Source: Lachnospira sp. UBA5912 (GTDB taxonomy: Bacteria; Bacillota; Clostridia; Lachnospirales; Lachnospiraceae). From it: DNA of 7,647 nt. Position numbers and translations under genes: made by a program. This document shows, one piece after another, positions 1 to 6,276 of the stretch (the stretch's first letter is position 1; each line of letters starts with the position of its first letter). The DNA is taken from contig DJDY01000073.1 in the NCBI GenBank assembly GCA_002435585.1, positions 1-7,647 on the forward strand, in the 5' to 3' direction. Under the pieces are notes generated by a model. The model was not told the DNA's origin, searched no databases, and saw nothing but the letters and a program-made list of their open reading frames with translations.

Positions 1-90
1 TACATATAGTAAATTATATTAGCAATTATATCTTTTTAATATGGATATACTATACTTGTCCCTCTTTGACCTGCAGCTTAAAATATTATA

Positions 91-172
91 TAAAAAATAC
101 CAGACATAAGCAGCTTCTCAAAGAATATAGTTACTCTACATTCTTTATAAAAGAATTGCTTATGTCTGGTAT
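91..172 (-). terminator. Long hairpin plus T-run, probable terminator of the yerC-like gene
   Basis: Positions 97-112 and 157-172 form a perfect 16-bp inverted repeat (ATACCAGACATAAGCA and its complement). Inside the 44-nt loop a second perfect 7-bp pair sits at 120-126 and 140-146. Read on the minus strand, the outer stem is followed at once by six T residues and then more A/T (97 down to 91), which is the layout of a Rho-independent terminator. It begins 104 nt after the stop of the yerC-like gene. The loop is much longer than in ordinary terminators, so a structured RNA or a small palindromic element are alternatives. Confidence 0.6.
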
Positions 173-189
173 CACTATCTTAACCATGT

Positions 190-244
190 ATCTTATAATT
201 CATTTAACACATATTAATCAATATATCTTATACTCTATTTAACA
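190..244. repeat. Imperfect 20-bp direct repeat, 35-bp period
   Basis: Positions 190-209 and 225-244 agree at 17 of 20 bases; both start ATCTTATA and end ATTTAACA. They lie in the 3' untranslated stretch between the yerC-like gene and its hairpin. In sequence this A+T-rich the match is only moderately unusual, and no function is evident. Confidence 0.35.
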
Positions 245-275
245 ATCAACATATTATGTATACGATTCAGATTTC

Positions 276-584
276 CTATGCTTCCTCTTTATCTATATTG
301 ATTCCCAATCTCTTAAACACTCTGTCATATCCGTCATTGCCATAATTAAGTGATCTGTTAACTCTGCTTATAGTAGCTGTTGAAGCTCCTGTCTTTTCTG
401 CTATCTCAAGATATGTCTTCTGTTCCCTCAGCATTCTTGCAACTTCGAATCTTTGTGCCAGAGACAATAATTCGTTAATTGTACATACATCTTCAAAAAA
501 ATCATAACATTCTTTAACATCATTAAGACTAAGTATAGCTTTAAAAAGTTGTTCTACTTCCTTTGATTTTAATTTATCGTTCAT
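276..584 (-). CDS. yerC: YerC/YecD-family TrpR-related DNA-binding protein
   Basis: This 102-residue protein belongs to the Firmicute YerC/YecD family, which shares the all-helical TrpR-like fold. The family hallmarks are all present: an N-terminal helix with LFKAILSLNDVKECYDFF, then CTINELLSLAQRFEVARMLRE (helix D region), then the helix-turn-helix with TGASTATISRVNRSLNYGNDGY near residues 64-86. Length is close to B. subtilis YerC. The open frame begins at 596, but a GGAG six bases upstream favours the ATG at 584, and the resulting N-terminus fits the family. A TTGACA promoter starts the transcript only about 20 nt upstream, which supports that start. The molecular role of the family is poorly known. 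The fold predicts a small dimeric transcription regulator, but conservation does not show that it binds tryptophan. It lies downstream of the PHP gene on the same strand and is separated from it by 185 bp. Confidence 0.9.
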   Translation of the reverse strand: MNDKLKSKEVEQLFKAILSLNDVKECYDFFEDVCTINELLSLAQRFEVARMLREQKTYLEIAEKTGASTATISRVNRSLNYGNDGYDRVFKRLGINIDKEEA

Positions 585-605
585 ATTTATCTCCATTCCT
601 GTGCT

Positions 606-634
606 ATTTTCTGCGCATAACGAGTTTGTGTCAA
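606..634 (-). promoter_or_regulatory. Probable sigma-A promoter of the yerC-like gene
   Basis: On the minus strand a perfect TTGACA (629-634) is followed by a 17-bp spacer and GAAAAT (606-611), four of six matches to the -10 consensus. The predicted transcript start is about 15-20 nt before the ribosome binding site of the gene starting at 584. The weak -10 next to a perfect -35 is compatible with a regulated promoter. Confidence 0.5.
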
Positions 635-665
635 AAATTATGTTTTTCAGACTAAAACATCAATA

Positions 666-730
666 TGTAATAAATATATCAATTCATATTACAGCTTGTT
701 TTAACAGTTTAACACAGTAAAGTTTTACAG
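666..730. promoter_or_regulatory. Inverted repeat and ACAG repeat cluster upstream of the yerC-like promoter
   Basis: TGTAATA (666-672) and TATTACA (687-693) form a 7-bp inverted repeat with a 14-bp spacer. Next to it ACAG occurs four times on the plus strand, at 691, 704, 714 and 727, with spacings of 13, 10 and 13 bp. The cluster lies 30-100 bp upstream of the -35 box of the yerC-like gene and downstream of the PHP stop codon. It could be a regulator-binding region, but every piece is short and A+T-rich, so chance is a serious alternative. Confidence 0.2.
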
Positions 731-769
731 TAAATACATTTATGAAAATATTTATAATATTTTAAATCA

Positions 770-1489
770 TCACTTATCTCTGCAGCCTATATACTTCTCA
801 TATAATCTGTAATCGCTATTTACAATAAGTTCTTCTGGGAAATCAGTCTTCTCAAGAACCTCATATGCTCTATCAAAACCACATATACTTTCCTTTATAT
901 GTGCATCACTGCCTATGGATATACAAACGCCAAGCTGTTTACATAATGTAAGCATTTTAATATCATTCTCATATGCCCCCTGCCTTGGTCCATCAGGATT
1001 CAAGGATGTATTATTTAATTCCAGGAGAACATGTTTTTCTTTGGCTGCTTTTACAAGTATTTCATAATCCACCGGATATCTTGAATCATCAGGATGCCCT
1101 ATGATATTAACATAAGGATTATCCATAACCTTAACTAATGCATTAGTATTCTGTTCTATACTCCCCGGCTTTATACATGGTATATGAAGACTCGCTATCA
1201 CAACATCACACCCCTTAAGTCCATATTCCTTAAGGTCTATGTTGCCATCATAATCCATTATGTTGGCTTCACATCCCATATATATTTTCACTCCGTTTTT
1301 CACTCTTGGAATTATCTTCATATTAGAAAAATATAATATTCCTGCACTTCCTGGCATCTTGGGTGCGTGGTCAGTTATAGCAAGATGTGTTACCCCTGTT
1401 CTGGCTGCATATGCTGCCATCTCATCTATTGTATTATATGCATGTCCGCTTACCAAAGTGTGTGTATGTGTGTCTATCGTGTACTTCAT
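770..1489 (-). CDS. PHP-domain phosphatase, YcdX type
   Basis: This 239-residue single-domain protein matches the YcdX phosphatases in length (E. coli YcdX is about 245 residues) and metal-binding pattern. The trinuclear metal ligands of that family can all be placed: H8 and H10 in DTHTHTLVSGHAY, H16, H41 in ITDHAP, E74 in GCEANI, H102 in SLHIP, H132 in IIGHPD, and D195 and H197 in GSDAH. An active phosphoesterase is therefore expected, and it should be cytoplasmic because there is no signal peptide. The natural substrate of this family is not settled. The start at 1489 has an AGAGAG-type ribosome binding site about five bases upstream, and DTHTHT immediately follows the start as in homologues. 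The gene is divergent from the secreted hydrolase. DNA polymerase-linked PHP domains and histidinol phosphatase (HisK) are less likely from size and motif details. Confidence 0.9.
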   Translation of the reverse strand: MKYTIDTHTHTLVSGHAYNTIDEMAAYAARTGVTHLAITDHAPKMPGSAGILYFSNMKIIPRVKNGVKIYMGCEANIMDYDGNIDLKEYGLKGCDVVIASLHIPCIKPGSIEQNTNALVKVMDNPYVNIIGHPDDSRYPVDYEILVKAAKEKHVLLELNNTSLNPDGPRQGAYENDIKMLTLCKQLGVCISIGSDAHIKESICGFDRAYEVLEKTDFPEELIVNSDYRLYEKYIGCRDK

Positions 1490-1601
1490 AGTTCTCTCTT
1501 TCTGTTAGTTTCTTTATAAGTGCCTAAAGTCTAAAATCAGTCGTGTTTGCAAGATGGTTCTTCCTGATTCATGCTGCATCCAACATCATATTATGTAATA
1601 T

Positions 1602-1630
1602 ATTATATACAATTCCATAACCGCCTGCAA
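1602..1630 (-). promoter_or_regulatory. Probable sigma-A promoter of the PHP phosphatase gene
   Basis: On the minus strand TTGCAG (1625-1630) is followed by a 17-bp spacer and a perfect TATAAT (1602-1607). Transcription would start near 1595 and give a leader of about 105 nt before the ATG at 1489. Confidence 0.55.
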
Positions 1631-1708
1631 CTTATCCATATCTATATAATTCCTTAGAAAATGTTTTTCTTGTGTTTTATATGTTTTAATATCATTCTTT
1701 CTTTTCCC

Positions 1709-1747
1709 CTTTTCAAACTCCAAAGATATGATATAATTTTTATCATA
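1709..1747 (+). promoter_or_regulatory. Extended -10 promoter of the hydrolase gene with overlapping dyad
   Basis: TGATATAAT at 1729-1737 is a perfect extended -10 element; upstream only a weak -35 (TTTTCA, 1710-1715, 16-bp spacer) is visible. TATGATA (1727-1733) and TATCATA (1741-1747) form a 7-bp inverted repeat that covers the -10 box and the expected transcript start, a good place for a repressor. The leader would be about 58 nt. The dyad may be chance in this A+T-rich DNA. Confidence 0.45.
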
Positions 1748-1802
1748 CTAAAGAAGTTCACGACATAATATAATCTATTCTATATGAAAGTGAGTTTTCT
1801 AT

Positions 1803-2912
1803 ATGCAATTAAAATATTTAAACACAATTACAAAATATATTGGCGCTGTTATAACAGCATTATCCCTGATTATATCATTCAACAGCATTTCTCTAATAAG
1901 CTATGCTGACACGCAGTCGGACTATGATGAGAATAACCGTCAGCTTGATAACCTAAAAAAGGAACAGGCTTCACTTTCAACTGAACTTGATGACCTTAAC
2001 AGCCAGCTTGATACATACAGCCAGACCCTTAATTCAATAACTGAAAGGATAGCTTCAAAGCAGCAGGAAATTGATGACCTTAACCAGGACATATCAGACA
2101 TGGAAGCTGAAAAACAGAAACAATACAATTCCATGAAGCTTCGTATTCAATATATGTATGAAAGCAATGATTACAGTTTCATGGATGTACTTATGAATTC
2201 TGCAGACATGGCGGATCTTCTTAGGAAAGCTGATTACGCCAGACAGATATCTGACTATGACCGCACTATGCTGGCTAATCTTAATAATCTTATAACATCA
2301 CTCAATATTAATAAGACAAGCCTTAATAACGATATGACAGAGCTTGTATCTCTTAAGCAACAGTCTGTTTCGCAGTCAGACAATATTAAAAGTCTTATTG
2401 CTGCCAAACAATCTAAAATTGATGCCAACTCAGAAAGTATTAAAAACGCTGAAGCTCTGGCTATTGAGTACGAAAAGAAACTTGAAGAGGAAGAAACAGC
2501 CCGACAGCTTGAGGAAATCAGGAAACTTACAGAGGCTGATGAAACCATAAACAATATTCCTGTCAGCTATGATTCCAGCGACCTTGCAATGATGGCAGCC
2601 ATAATAGAATGCGAAGCTGGTAATCAATCCTACGAAGGAAAACTTGCTGTTGGAAGTGTTATAGTAAACAGAATTAACAGTCCTAGATTTGGCAACACAT
2701 TACAGGCTGTTTTATATGCACCTTCACAGTTTAGTCCTGTGGCAAGTGGACGTTTTGCAATAGTACTTGCAAGAGGCGCTAACGCAGAGTGTACAAGAGC
2801 TGCTAAAGAAGTGCTTGATGGTCATATAACTATCAATGCCCTGTATTTTCACATGTATAATAGTGCTGTTGATAAAGGTGGAACCATTATTGGAGATCAC
2901 GTATTTTATTAA
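1803..2912 (+). CDS. Secreted coiled-coil protein with C-terminal SleB-type cell-wall hydrolase domain
   Basis: This 369-residue secreted protein probably cleaves peptidoglycan. Residues 1-35 are a Sec signal peptide: KYIG, a hydrophobic run, then a likely cut after SYA. Residues 36 to about 245 are almost all coiled coil, in a PcsB/RipA-like arrangement: two long heptad-rich helices around a QYMYESNDYSFMDVLMNSADMADLLRK-type hinge (positions 116-142), then a charged KKLEEEE segment. Residues 261-369 match the SleB/CwlJ hydrolase domain (Hydrolase_2): IIECEAGNQSYEGKLAVGSV with the expected catalytic Glu at 271, NRINSP, APSQFSPV, ALYFHMYN, and the closing GDHVFY. SleB homologues act as lytic transglycosylases on spore cortex. 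Here the coiled coil replaces the usual N-terminal peptidoglycan-binding domain, which suggests a vegetative, controlled wall enzyme (division or daughter separation) rather than a germination enzyme. That is an inference. The ribosome binding site is a weak AAAGTGAG nine bases before the ATG. Confidence 0.85.
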   Translation: MQLKYLNTITKYIGAVITALSLIISFNSISLISYADTQSDYDENNRQLDNLKKEQASLSTELDDLNSQLDTYSQTLNSITERIASKQQEIDDLNQDISDMEAEKQKQYNSMKLRIQYMYESNDYSFMDVLMNSADMADLLRKADYARQISDYDRTMLANLNNLITSLNINKTSLNNDMTELVSLKQQSVSQSDNIKSLIAAKQSKIDANSESIKNAEALAIEYEKKLEEEETARQLEEIRKLTEADETINNIPVSYDSSDLAMMAAIIECEAGNQSYEGKLAVGSVIVNRINSPRFGNTLQAVLYAPSQFSPVASGRFAIVLARGANAECTRAAKEVLDGHITINALYFHMYNSAVDKGGTIIGDHVFY

Positions 2913-2919
2913 ATTGTAT

Positions 2920-3174
2920 TTAAGCTTTCTTGTAATTATATTTTACAGATATTACCTTATGGCAAAACTCTAACATCATTAACTGGGAAATAAAACACAC
3001 AACAATACTGACTGATAACACAAAGGCTGCCACAATAAAAATATTTATATTATGTATAGAATAATTAACAGCTCTTCCAGCTATATCAGTAATTGGGGCT
3101 ATATCTATATACCCATCTATACTTATTATATCATTCTTATTGTGACAGCCCGTTCTATGTTTTGTTTTATATAA
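2920..3174 (-). other. Start-less open frame with a hydrophobic segment, possible gene remnant
   Basis: Reading the minus strand from just after an in-frame TAA (3175-3177) to a TAA at 2920-2922 gives 84 uninterrupted codons. The product has a polar N-terminal part (DGYIDIAPITDIAGRAV), a strongly hydrophobic segment of about 24 residues (from NIFIVAAFVLSV to CFISQLMM) and a basic tail ending VKYNYKKA. This is the shape of a membrane-anchor protein. There is no ATG before the hydrophobic segment, the only alternative starts are GTG codons inside that segment, and no ribosome binding site is visible. Most of it overlaps the nested palindrome at 3025-3150. It is either the decayed end of a membrane-protein gene or a chance open frame. 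I do not recognise a family. Confidence 0.25.
3025..3150. repeat. 126-bp nested palindrome between convergent genes
   Basis: Outer arms 3025-3038 (GGCTGCCACAATAA) and 3137-3150 (TTATTGTGACAGCC) pair at 13 of 14 positions. The single mismatch becomes a G-U pair in minus-strand RNA. At matching depth, 3054-3060 (GTATAGA) pairs perfectly with 3116-3122, and the bases between are partly complementary, so each arm is about 35 nt. The outer arm starts 35 nt after the GH43 stop codon. No strong T-run follows on either strand and no target-site duplication is visible at the ends. It may be a shared, unusual transcription end for the convergent genes, a structured RNA, or a small MITE-like element. 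Confidence 0.5.
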
Positions 3175-3184
3175 TTATTTCATC

Positions 3185-4858
3185 TTATATTTCAGAATAT
3201 CTTATATAATCAACAGTAATAAATCCTGTTTCTTCATTCTTTACTGTATTATCATGGCTTACAAACATACCATTCTTGACACCAACCCAACGTCCTGCTT
3301 TGGCTGTATAACTTACAGCATTTTCATAATTCCTGCCATCAAAACTTATCTCAAGGGTTGCTTCTTCAACAGGTACATTCTTAACTGACAACTTCATCTC
3401 TGAGGTCTCCTTTAAGCCTGTTCTCTTAACTGTATATCTTAAGTAAATAGTCTGAGTATCATCAGCAAATCTATCAGATGCGATAACCTTATCATCAACA
3501 TTTTCCTGTGTATACACAGCTTCACAATCAAAATTCTGCTTGCCAATGACAGTTCTTATAAAGTAAGCACCATCCCTCTTAGCTATACCTAATGCTGCAT
3601 AATCAACACCAAGTGATACTATGCCTGCATAATCACCATCTTTAAGTCCATTAAGACTCATTTTGGTAACACATGTAAACTCTGGTGCCGGCCACTTCTG
3701 AAGAAGAAGATTACGGTAATCACCAACTGGTCTTGCGTAAGTTGTAGGAACTGCATTAAGTTTTATATAAGAACCATTCTCTGACTTATTGCCATATACA
3801 TCTGTCTTTGTTTCAAACCAGTTATCATCATAATTAGCATTCCACTGCCACTGCAGCATCATATTCTTAGTTTCAAATTCATCTGTAGTATCCGGCTCGC
3901 ATATAGGATATTTCGTCTTATCGGCAAGTTCTTCTGCTGTTTTTCCTATATCTGGCTTTCTATATTCCATTACAGGCTCTCCGTAGTCATTGCCATCTTT
4001 ATTAACGCCGATTATTGGCCAGTCATTTTCCCAGTGCATTGGCTGCAAATGTGTGATTCTTCCTGCTGCATATACATCCTGGAAATGTAAGAACCAATCC
4101 TCACCTGTAACTGTGTCTACCCATGCTCCCTGATGAGGACCATTAACTGGTGAATCACCCTGTCTTAAAACGACCTTATATTCATATGGCCCGAATGGAT
4201 TATTTGAACGTAAAATTGTCTGCCACCCAGTTTTTACACCACCTGCTGGTGCAAAAATATAATAATAACCATTACGCTTATACATCTTAGGACCTTCTAT
4301 AGTCACCTGATCATTTTCATTACCATCAAATATCTTAACCTCATCGCCAAATATGCCCATACCATCTGGCTGCATTCTGACAATATGAAGAACACTCTTG
4401 TAACCTATACGGCTTCTTGCAACACCAGCAACCAGATAAGCTTTGCCATCATCATCCCAGAATGGACATGGATCTATCCATCCGGCACCTGGTCTTATAT
4501 TAACAGGCTCACTCCATTCCCCCCATGGATCCTTTGTTGTTGTCATATATATTCCTTCATCTGGCATAGGAAAACATACATAATATGTACCTTCATGATA
4601 TCTGATAGATGGTGCCCACACACCACAGCCATGAATAGGATTATTATATCTGAATTCTGGTATGTGCTTCAAACAATAGTTAATAACCTTCCAATTCACA
4701 AGATCTTTTGAATGAAGTATAGGAAGTGCTGGTGAATTAGAAAAGCTTGATGCCACCATGAAATAATCTTCCCCTACTCTTATCGCATCGGGATCTGAAT
4801 AATCCGCATAAAGAACTGGATTTCTGTAATTACCATTCTGTAAATCTGCTACCCACAT
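3185..4858 (-). CDS. GH43-family glycoside hydrolase (beta-xylosidase/arabinofuranosidase type)
   Basis: This 557-residue enzyme has a five-bladed beta-propeller catalytic domain (about 10-305) and a C-terminal beta-sandwich (about 325-557, DEFET to YIRYSEI) of the kind found in two-domain GH43 beta-xylosidases. The inverting catalytic triad can be placed: general base D22 in YSDPDAIRVG, pKa modulator D129 in GWIDPCPFWDDDGKAYL, and general acid E188 in TIEGPKMYKRNGYYYI. No signal peptide is present, so it should act in the cytoplasm on imported xylo- or arabino-oligosaccharides; the exact substrate cannot be read from sequence. A subfamily 12-like assignment is only a guess. The open frame starts at 4891, but a strong GGAGG seven bases before the ATG at 4858 and the fit of MWVADLQNGNYRNPVL to homologues fix the start there. 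No transporter or other glycosidase lies beside it, and it has its own promoter. Confidence 0.88.
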   Translation of the reverse strand: MWVADLQNGNYRNPVLYADYSDPDAIRVGEDYFMVASSFSNSPALPILHSKDLVNWKVINYCLKHIPEFRYNNPIHGCGVWAPSIRYHEGTYYVCFPMPDEGIYMTTTKDPWGEWSEPVNIRPGAGWIDPCPFWDDDGKAYLVAGVARSRIGYKSVLHIVRMQPDGMGIFGDEVKIFDGNENDQVTIEGPKMYKRNGYYYIFAPAGGVKTGWQTILRSNNPFGPYEYKVVLRQGDSPVNGPHQGAWVDTVTGEDWFLHFQDVYAAGRITHLQPMHWENDWPIIGVNKDGNDYGEPVMEYRKPDIGKTAEELADKTKYPICEPDTTDEFETKNMMLQWQWNANYDDNWFETKTDVYGNKSENGSYIKLNAVPTTYARPVGDYRNLLLQKWPAPEFTCVTKMSLNGLKDGDYAGIVSLGVDYAALGIAKRDGAYFIRTVIGKQNFDCEAVYTQENVDDKVIASDRFADDTQTIYLRYTVKRTGLKETSEMKLSVKNVPVEEATLEISFDGRNYENAVSYTAKAGRWVGVKNGMFVSHDNTVKNEETGFITVDYIRYSEI

Positions 4859-4951
4859 AAATAACCTCCATAATTGTAATATTCCTGACAATAATAAAAC
4901 TAATATATTTTTTAAACTGATATATGCATATATATCTCTAATCCAAGTAAT

Positions 4952-4980
4952 AGTTTACAACAAAAATCCGTTTTTGCCAA
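4952..4980 (-). promoter_or_regulatory. Probable GH43 promoter with a dyad in its spacer
   Basis: On the minus strand TTGGCA (4975-4980) and TAAACT (4952-4957) are separated by exactly 17 bp. The spacer is almost filled by a dyad, CAAAAATCCGTTTTTG (4961-4976, plus strand), with perfect 6-bp arms. Catabolic glycosidase genes are usually controlled locally, so a repressor or activator site here is plausible. It does not match a catabolite-response element, and no regulator gene is adjacent. Confidence 0.42.
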
Positions 4981-5064
4981 CACTTTTACAAAACATTTTT
5001 ATAGAAGTGAAAAATCATTATTTAATCCATTTGATAAATTCATTAGATAGATCCTCTTTAATGT

Positions 5065-5133
5065 AAAAAGGTACTATATGTATTTACTGTAGTTGTTTAA
5101 TAACAATTATATCATTCAAATACATATAGCACC
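5065..5133 (-). terminator. Long hairpin plus T-run, terminator of the SseB-family gene
   Basis: Positions 5070-5085 and 5118-5133 form a 16-bp inverted repeat with one mismatch, which becomes a G-U pair only in minus-strand RNA. A smaller imperfect 7-bp stem lies inside the loop (5091-5097 with 5102-5108). On the minus strand the stem is followed directly by TTTTT (5069-5065). It begins 28 nt after the stop codon at 5161. The wobble pair and the T-run both point to function in minus-strand transcripts. Confidence 0.65.
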
Positions 5134-5160
5134 AATTGTTTACCTGATACTTCCAGGCTT

Positions 5161-6126
5161 TTATCTGCTAAAATCTTTTTCTATTTTCTTAAGTGTCTCA
5201 AGTGGGATATAGTAACTTACGCCAAGTGGGTTGAATATTGCACCTGAAGCGCCCAATTCCTCTATTGCCGCTACAAGTTCTTTATATGAATAAAGCATAT
5301 TCTCATACTGTCCCTTATAACACTTATCCATCTCAAAACCATCTGTAAATGCCGGTATAGCTATAACCTGTTCTCCATCTTTATGGCTTACCTGGTCTGT
5401 TACATCTATAAAATGATGTGCTATAGATACTTCTTCCTCTGTTTCCTCCTTAACACATGGAACCATAAATTCTGAATTAACCATAACCCTTAACATCTGA
5501 TTCTCTCTCTTATCAAGAAGCTGTGATATGGAATCCTTATCTGTATTCTTTCTGAATTCCTGAAAATAAGATATCATCGCATTCTGAAGACCTGGATTGG
5601 TAACATAATCTTCCCTGAAGAAATCTTCGTATGTACCAAACACTTCCCTTGGAATAACATATAAGTTCTTGTCACCATCTGTAAGTCTTATGTTCTTATA
5701 TCCATTCCTGTACATATGACAAAGTTCCATTCCAAACTGTTCCTTGTTCTCAACGCCAACTGATACTTCATACCCAGAAAGCTTAAGCTTCTTTTCAAGC
5801 ATTGAAGCATTCTTATTATTATAAAGAACCATAATATCATCATCTATCATATAAGGATATGCTGTTGTATTGCAGTAAACAACCCACAGGTGTTCTTCAT
5901 TTCTTAGCTTATCAGCCATAACCTTTGCATATATATCATCTATCCTGTTAAAATACGCAAGGTCATTAGACTTTCCCTGCTCTTTTGCTCTTTTTTTCAA
6001 AGTTGGAAGCATCTGTGTCATAACTTCAACTGCATCAGATAATGCAAGTTTTTTCATCATATCAACTCCATAATCTTCGTCCTTTGTGATATGTCTTACA
6101 ATATCCTGTATCTTTGTCTGATCCAT
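5161..6126 (-). CDS. SseB-family protein
   Basis: The product is 321 residues long, with no signal peptide or membrane segment. Residues about 201-315 look like the SseB N-terminal domain: SQLLDKRENQMLRVMVNSEFMVPC, then VIAIPAFTDGFEM, the YSYKEL segment and GASGAIFNPLGVSYYIPLETL, where GAIFNP corresponds to the family's G-hydrophobic-NP signature. Residues about 78-165 (EHLWVVYCNTTAYPYMIDDD through LYVIPREVF) resemble a second, more divergent copy. The N-terminal 75 residues are helical and unassigned. The role of SseB proteins outside enteric type III secretion is unknown; no secretion genes are here, so the family name should not be taken as a function. The open frame runs to 6264, but AAAGGAA before the ATG at 6126 and a promoter at 6243-6271, whose transcript would start inside that extension, set the start at 6126. 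Confidence 0.75.
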   Translation of the reverse strand: MDQTKIQDIVRHITKDEDYGVDMMKKLALSDAVEVMTQMLPTLKKRAKEQGKSNDLAYFNRIDDIYAKVMADKLRNEEHLWVVYCNTTAYPYMIDDDIMVLYNNKNASMLEKKLKLSGYEVSVGVENKEQFGMELCHMYRNGYKNIRLTDGDKNLYVIPREVFGTYEDFFREDYVTNPGLQNAMISYFQEFRKNTDKDSISQLLDKRENQMLRVMVNSEFMVPCVKEETEEEVSIAHHFIDVTDQVSHKDGEQVIAIPAFTDGFEMDKCYKGQYENMLYSYKELVAAIEELGASGAIFNPLGVSYYIPLETLKKIEKDFSR

Positions 6127-6242
6127 AATTAACTGTTCCTTTCTAAACCGTGTAATGTATAATATATGCATAAGAGCACGCTTACCACTTCCTGATGCAC
6201 ATAAATGTCTGATTGTACCACACATTACAACACATTTTGTAT

Positions 6243-6271
6243 ATAATACCATAAAACCAGTCATTATTCAA
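6243..6271 (-). promoter_or_regulatory. Probable promoter of the SseB-family gene
   Basis: On the minus strand TTGAAT (6266-6271) and TATTAT (6243-6248) are separated by 17 bp, and TGG before the -10 makes it an extended -10. The transcript would start near 6236 with a leader of about 110 nt. A less complete extended -10, TGGTACAAT (6212-6220), lies inside that leader. Confidence 0.5.
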
Positions 6272-6276
6272 CGAAT

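Larger units (their letters stand above)
1490..1802. other. Divergent intergenic region, PHP gene and hydrolase gene
   Basis: This 313-bp gene-free stretch holds back-to-back control regions. The minus-strand promoter of the PHP gene lies at 1602-1630, leaving a leader of about 105 nt. The plus-strand extended -10 promoter of the hydrolase gene lies at 1729-1737. A second TATAAT at 1769-1774 has no good -35 box. I see no convincing RNA structure or small gene; an 11-codon frame at 1537-1572 (minus) lacks a ribosome binding site. Confidence 0.6.
4859..5160. other. Intergenic region between the SseB-family and GH43 genes
   Basis: These 302 bp hold, in minus-strand order, the terminator hairpin of the SseB-family gene (5065-5133), about 85 bp with no clear signal, the GH43 promoter (4952-4980) and a leader of about 87 nt. 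The leader contains a perfect 14-bp palindrome ATATATGCATATAT (4920-4933), followed by the GGAGG ribosome binding site. No gene is seen. Confidence 0.6.

Noticed and set aside
745..763. 8-bp stem with 3-nt loop after the PHP gene
   Set aside because: Built only of A and T and not followed by a T-run, so it would be too weak for a terminator. Such matches are expected by chance here.
1260..1508. Plus-strand 82-codon frame with hydrophobic stretches
   Set aside because: Lies antisense within the well-supported PHP gene and is a by-product of its coding sequence.
1537..1572. 11-codon leader-peptide candidate in the PHP gene leader
   Set aside because: No ribosome binding site, no runs of a regulatory codon and no attenuator hairpin after it.
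4859..4891. Eleven-residue N-terminal extension of the GH43 open frame
   Set aside because: A GGAGG seven bases before the internal ATG at 4858 and the usual GH43 N-terminus favour the shorter protein.
6127..6264. 46-residue N-terminal extension of the SseB-family open frame
   Set aside because: Cys-rich, low-complexity sequence without a ribosome binding site. The predicted transcript start lies inside it, and the ATG at 6126 has a good ribosome binding site.
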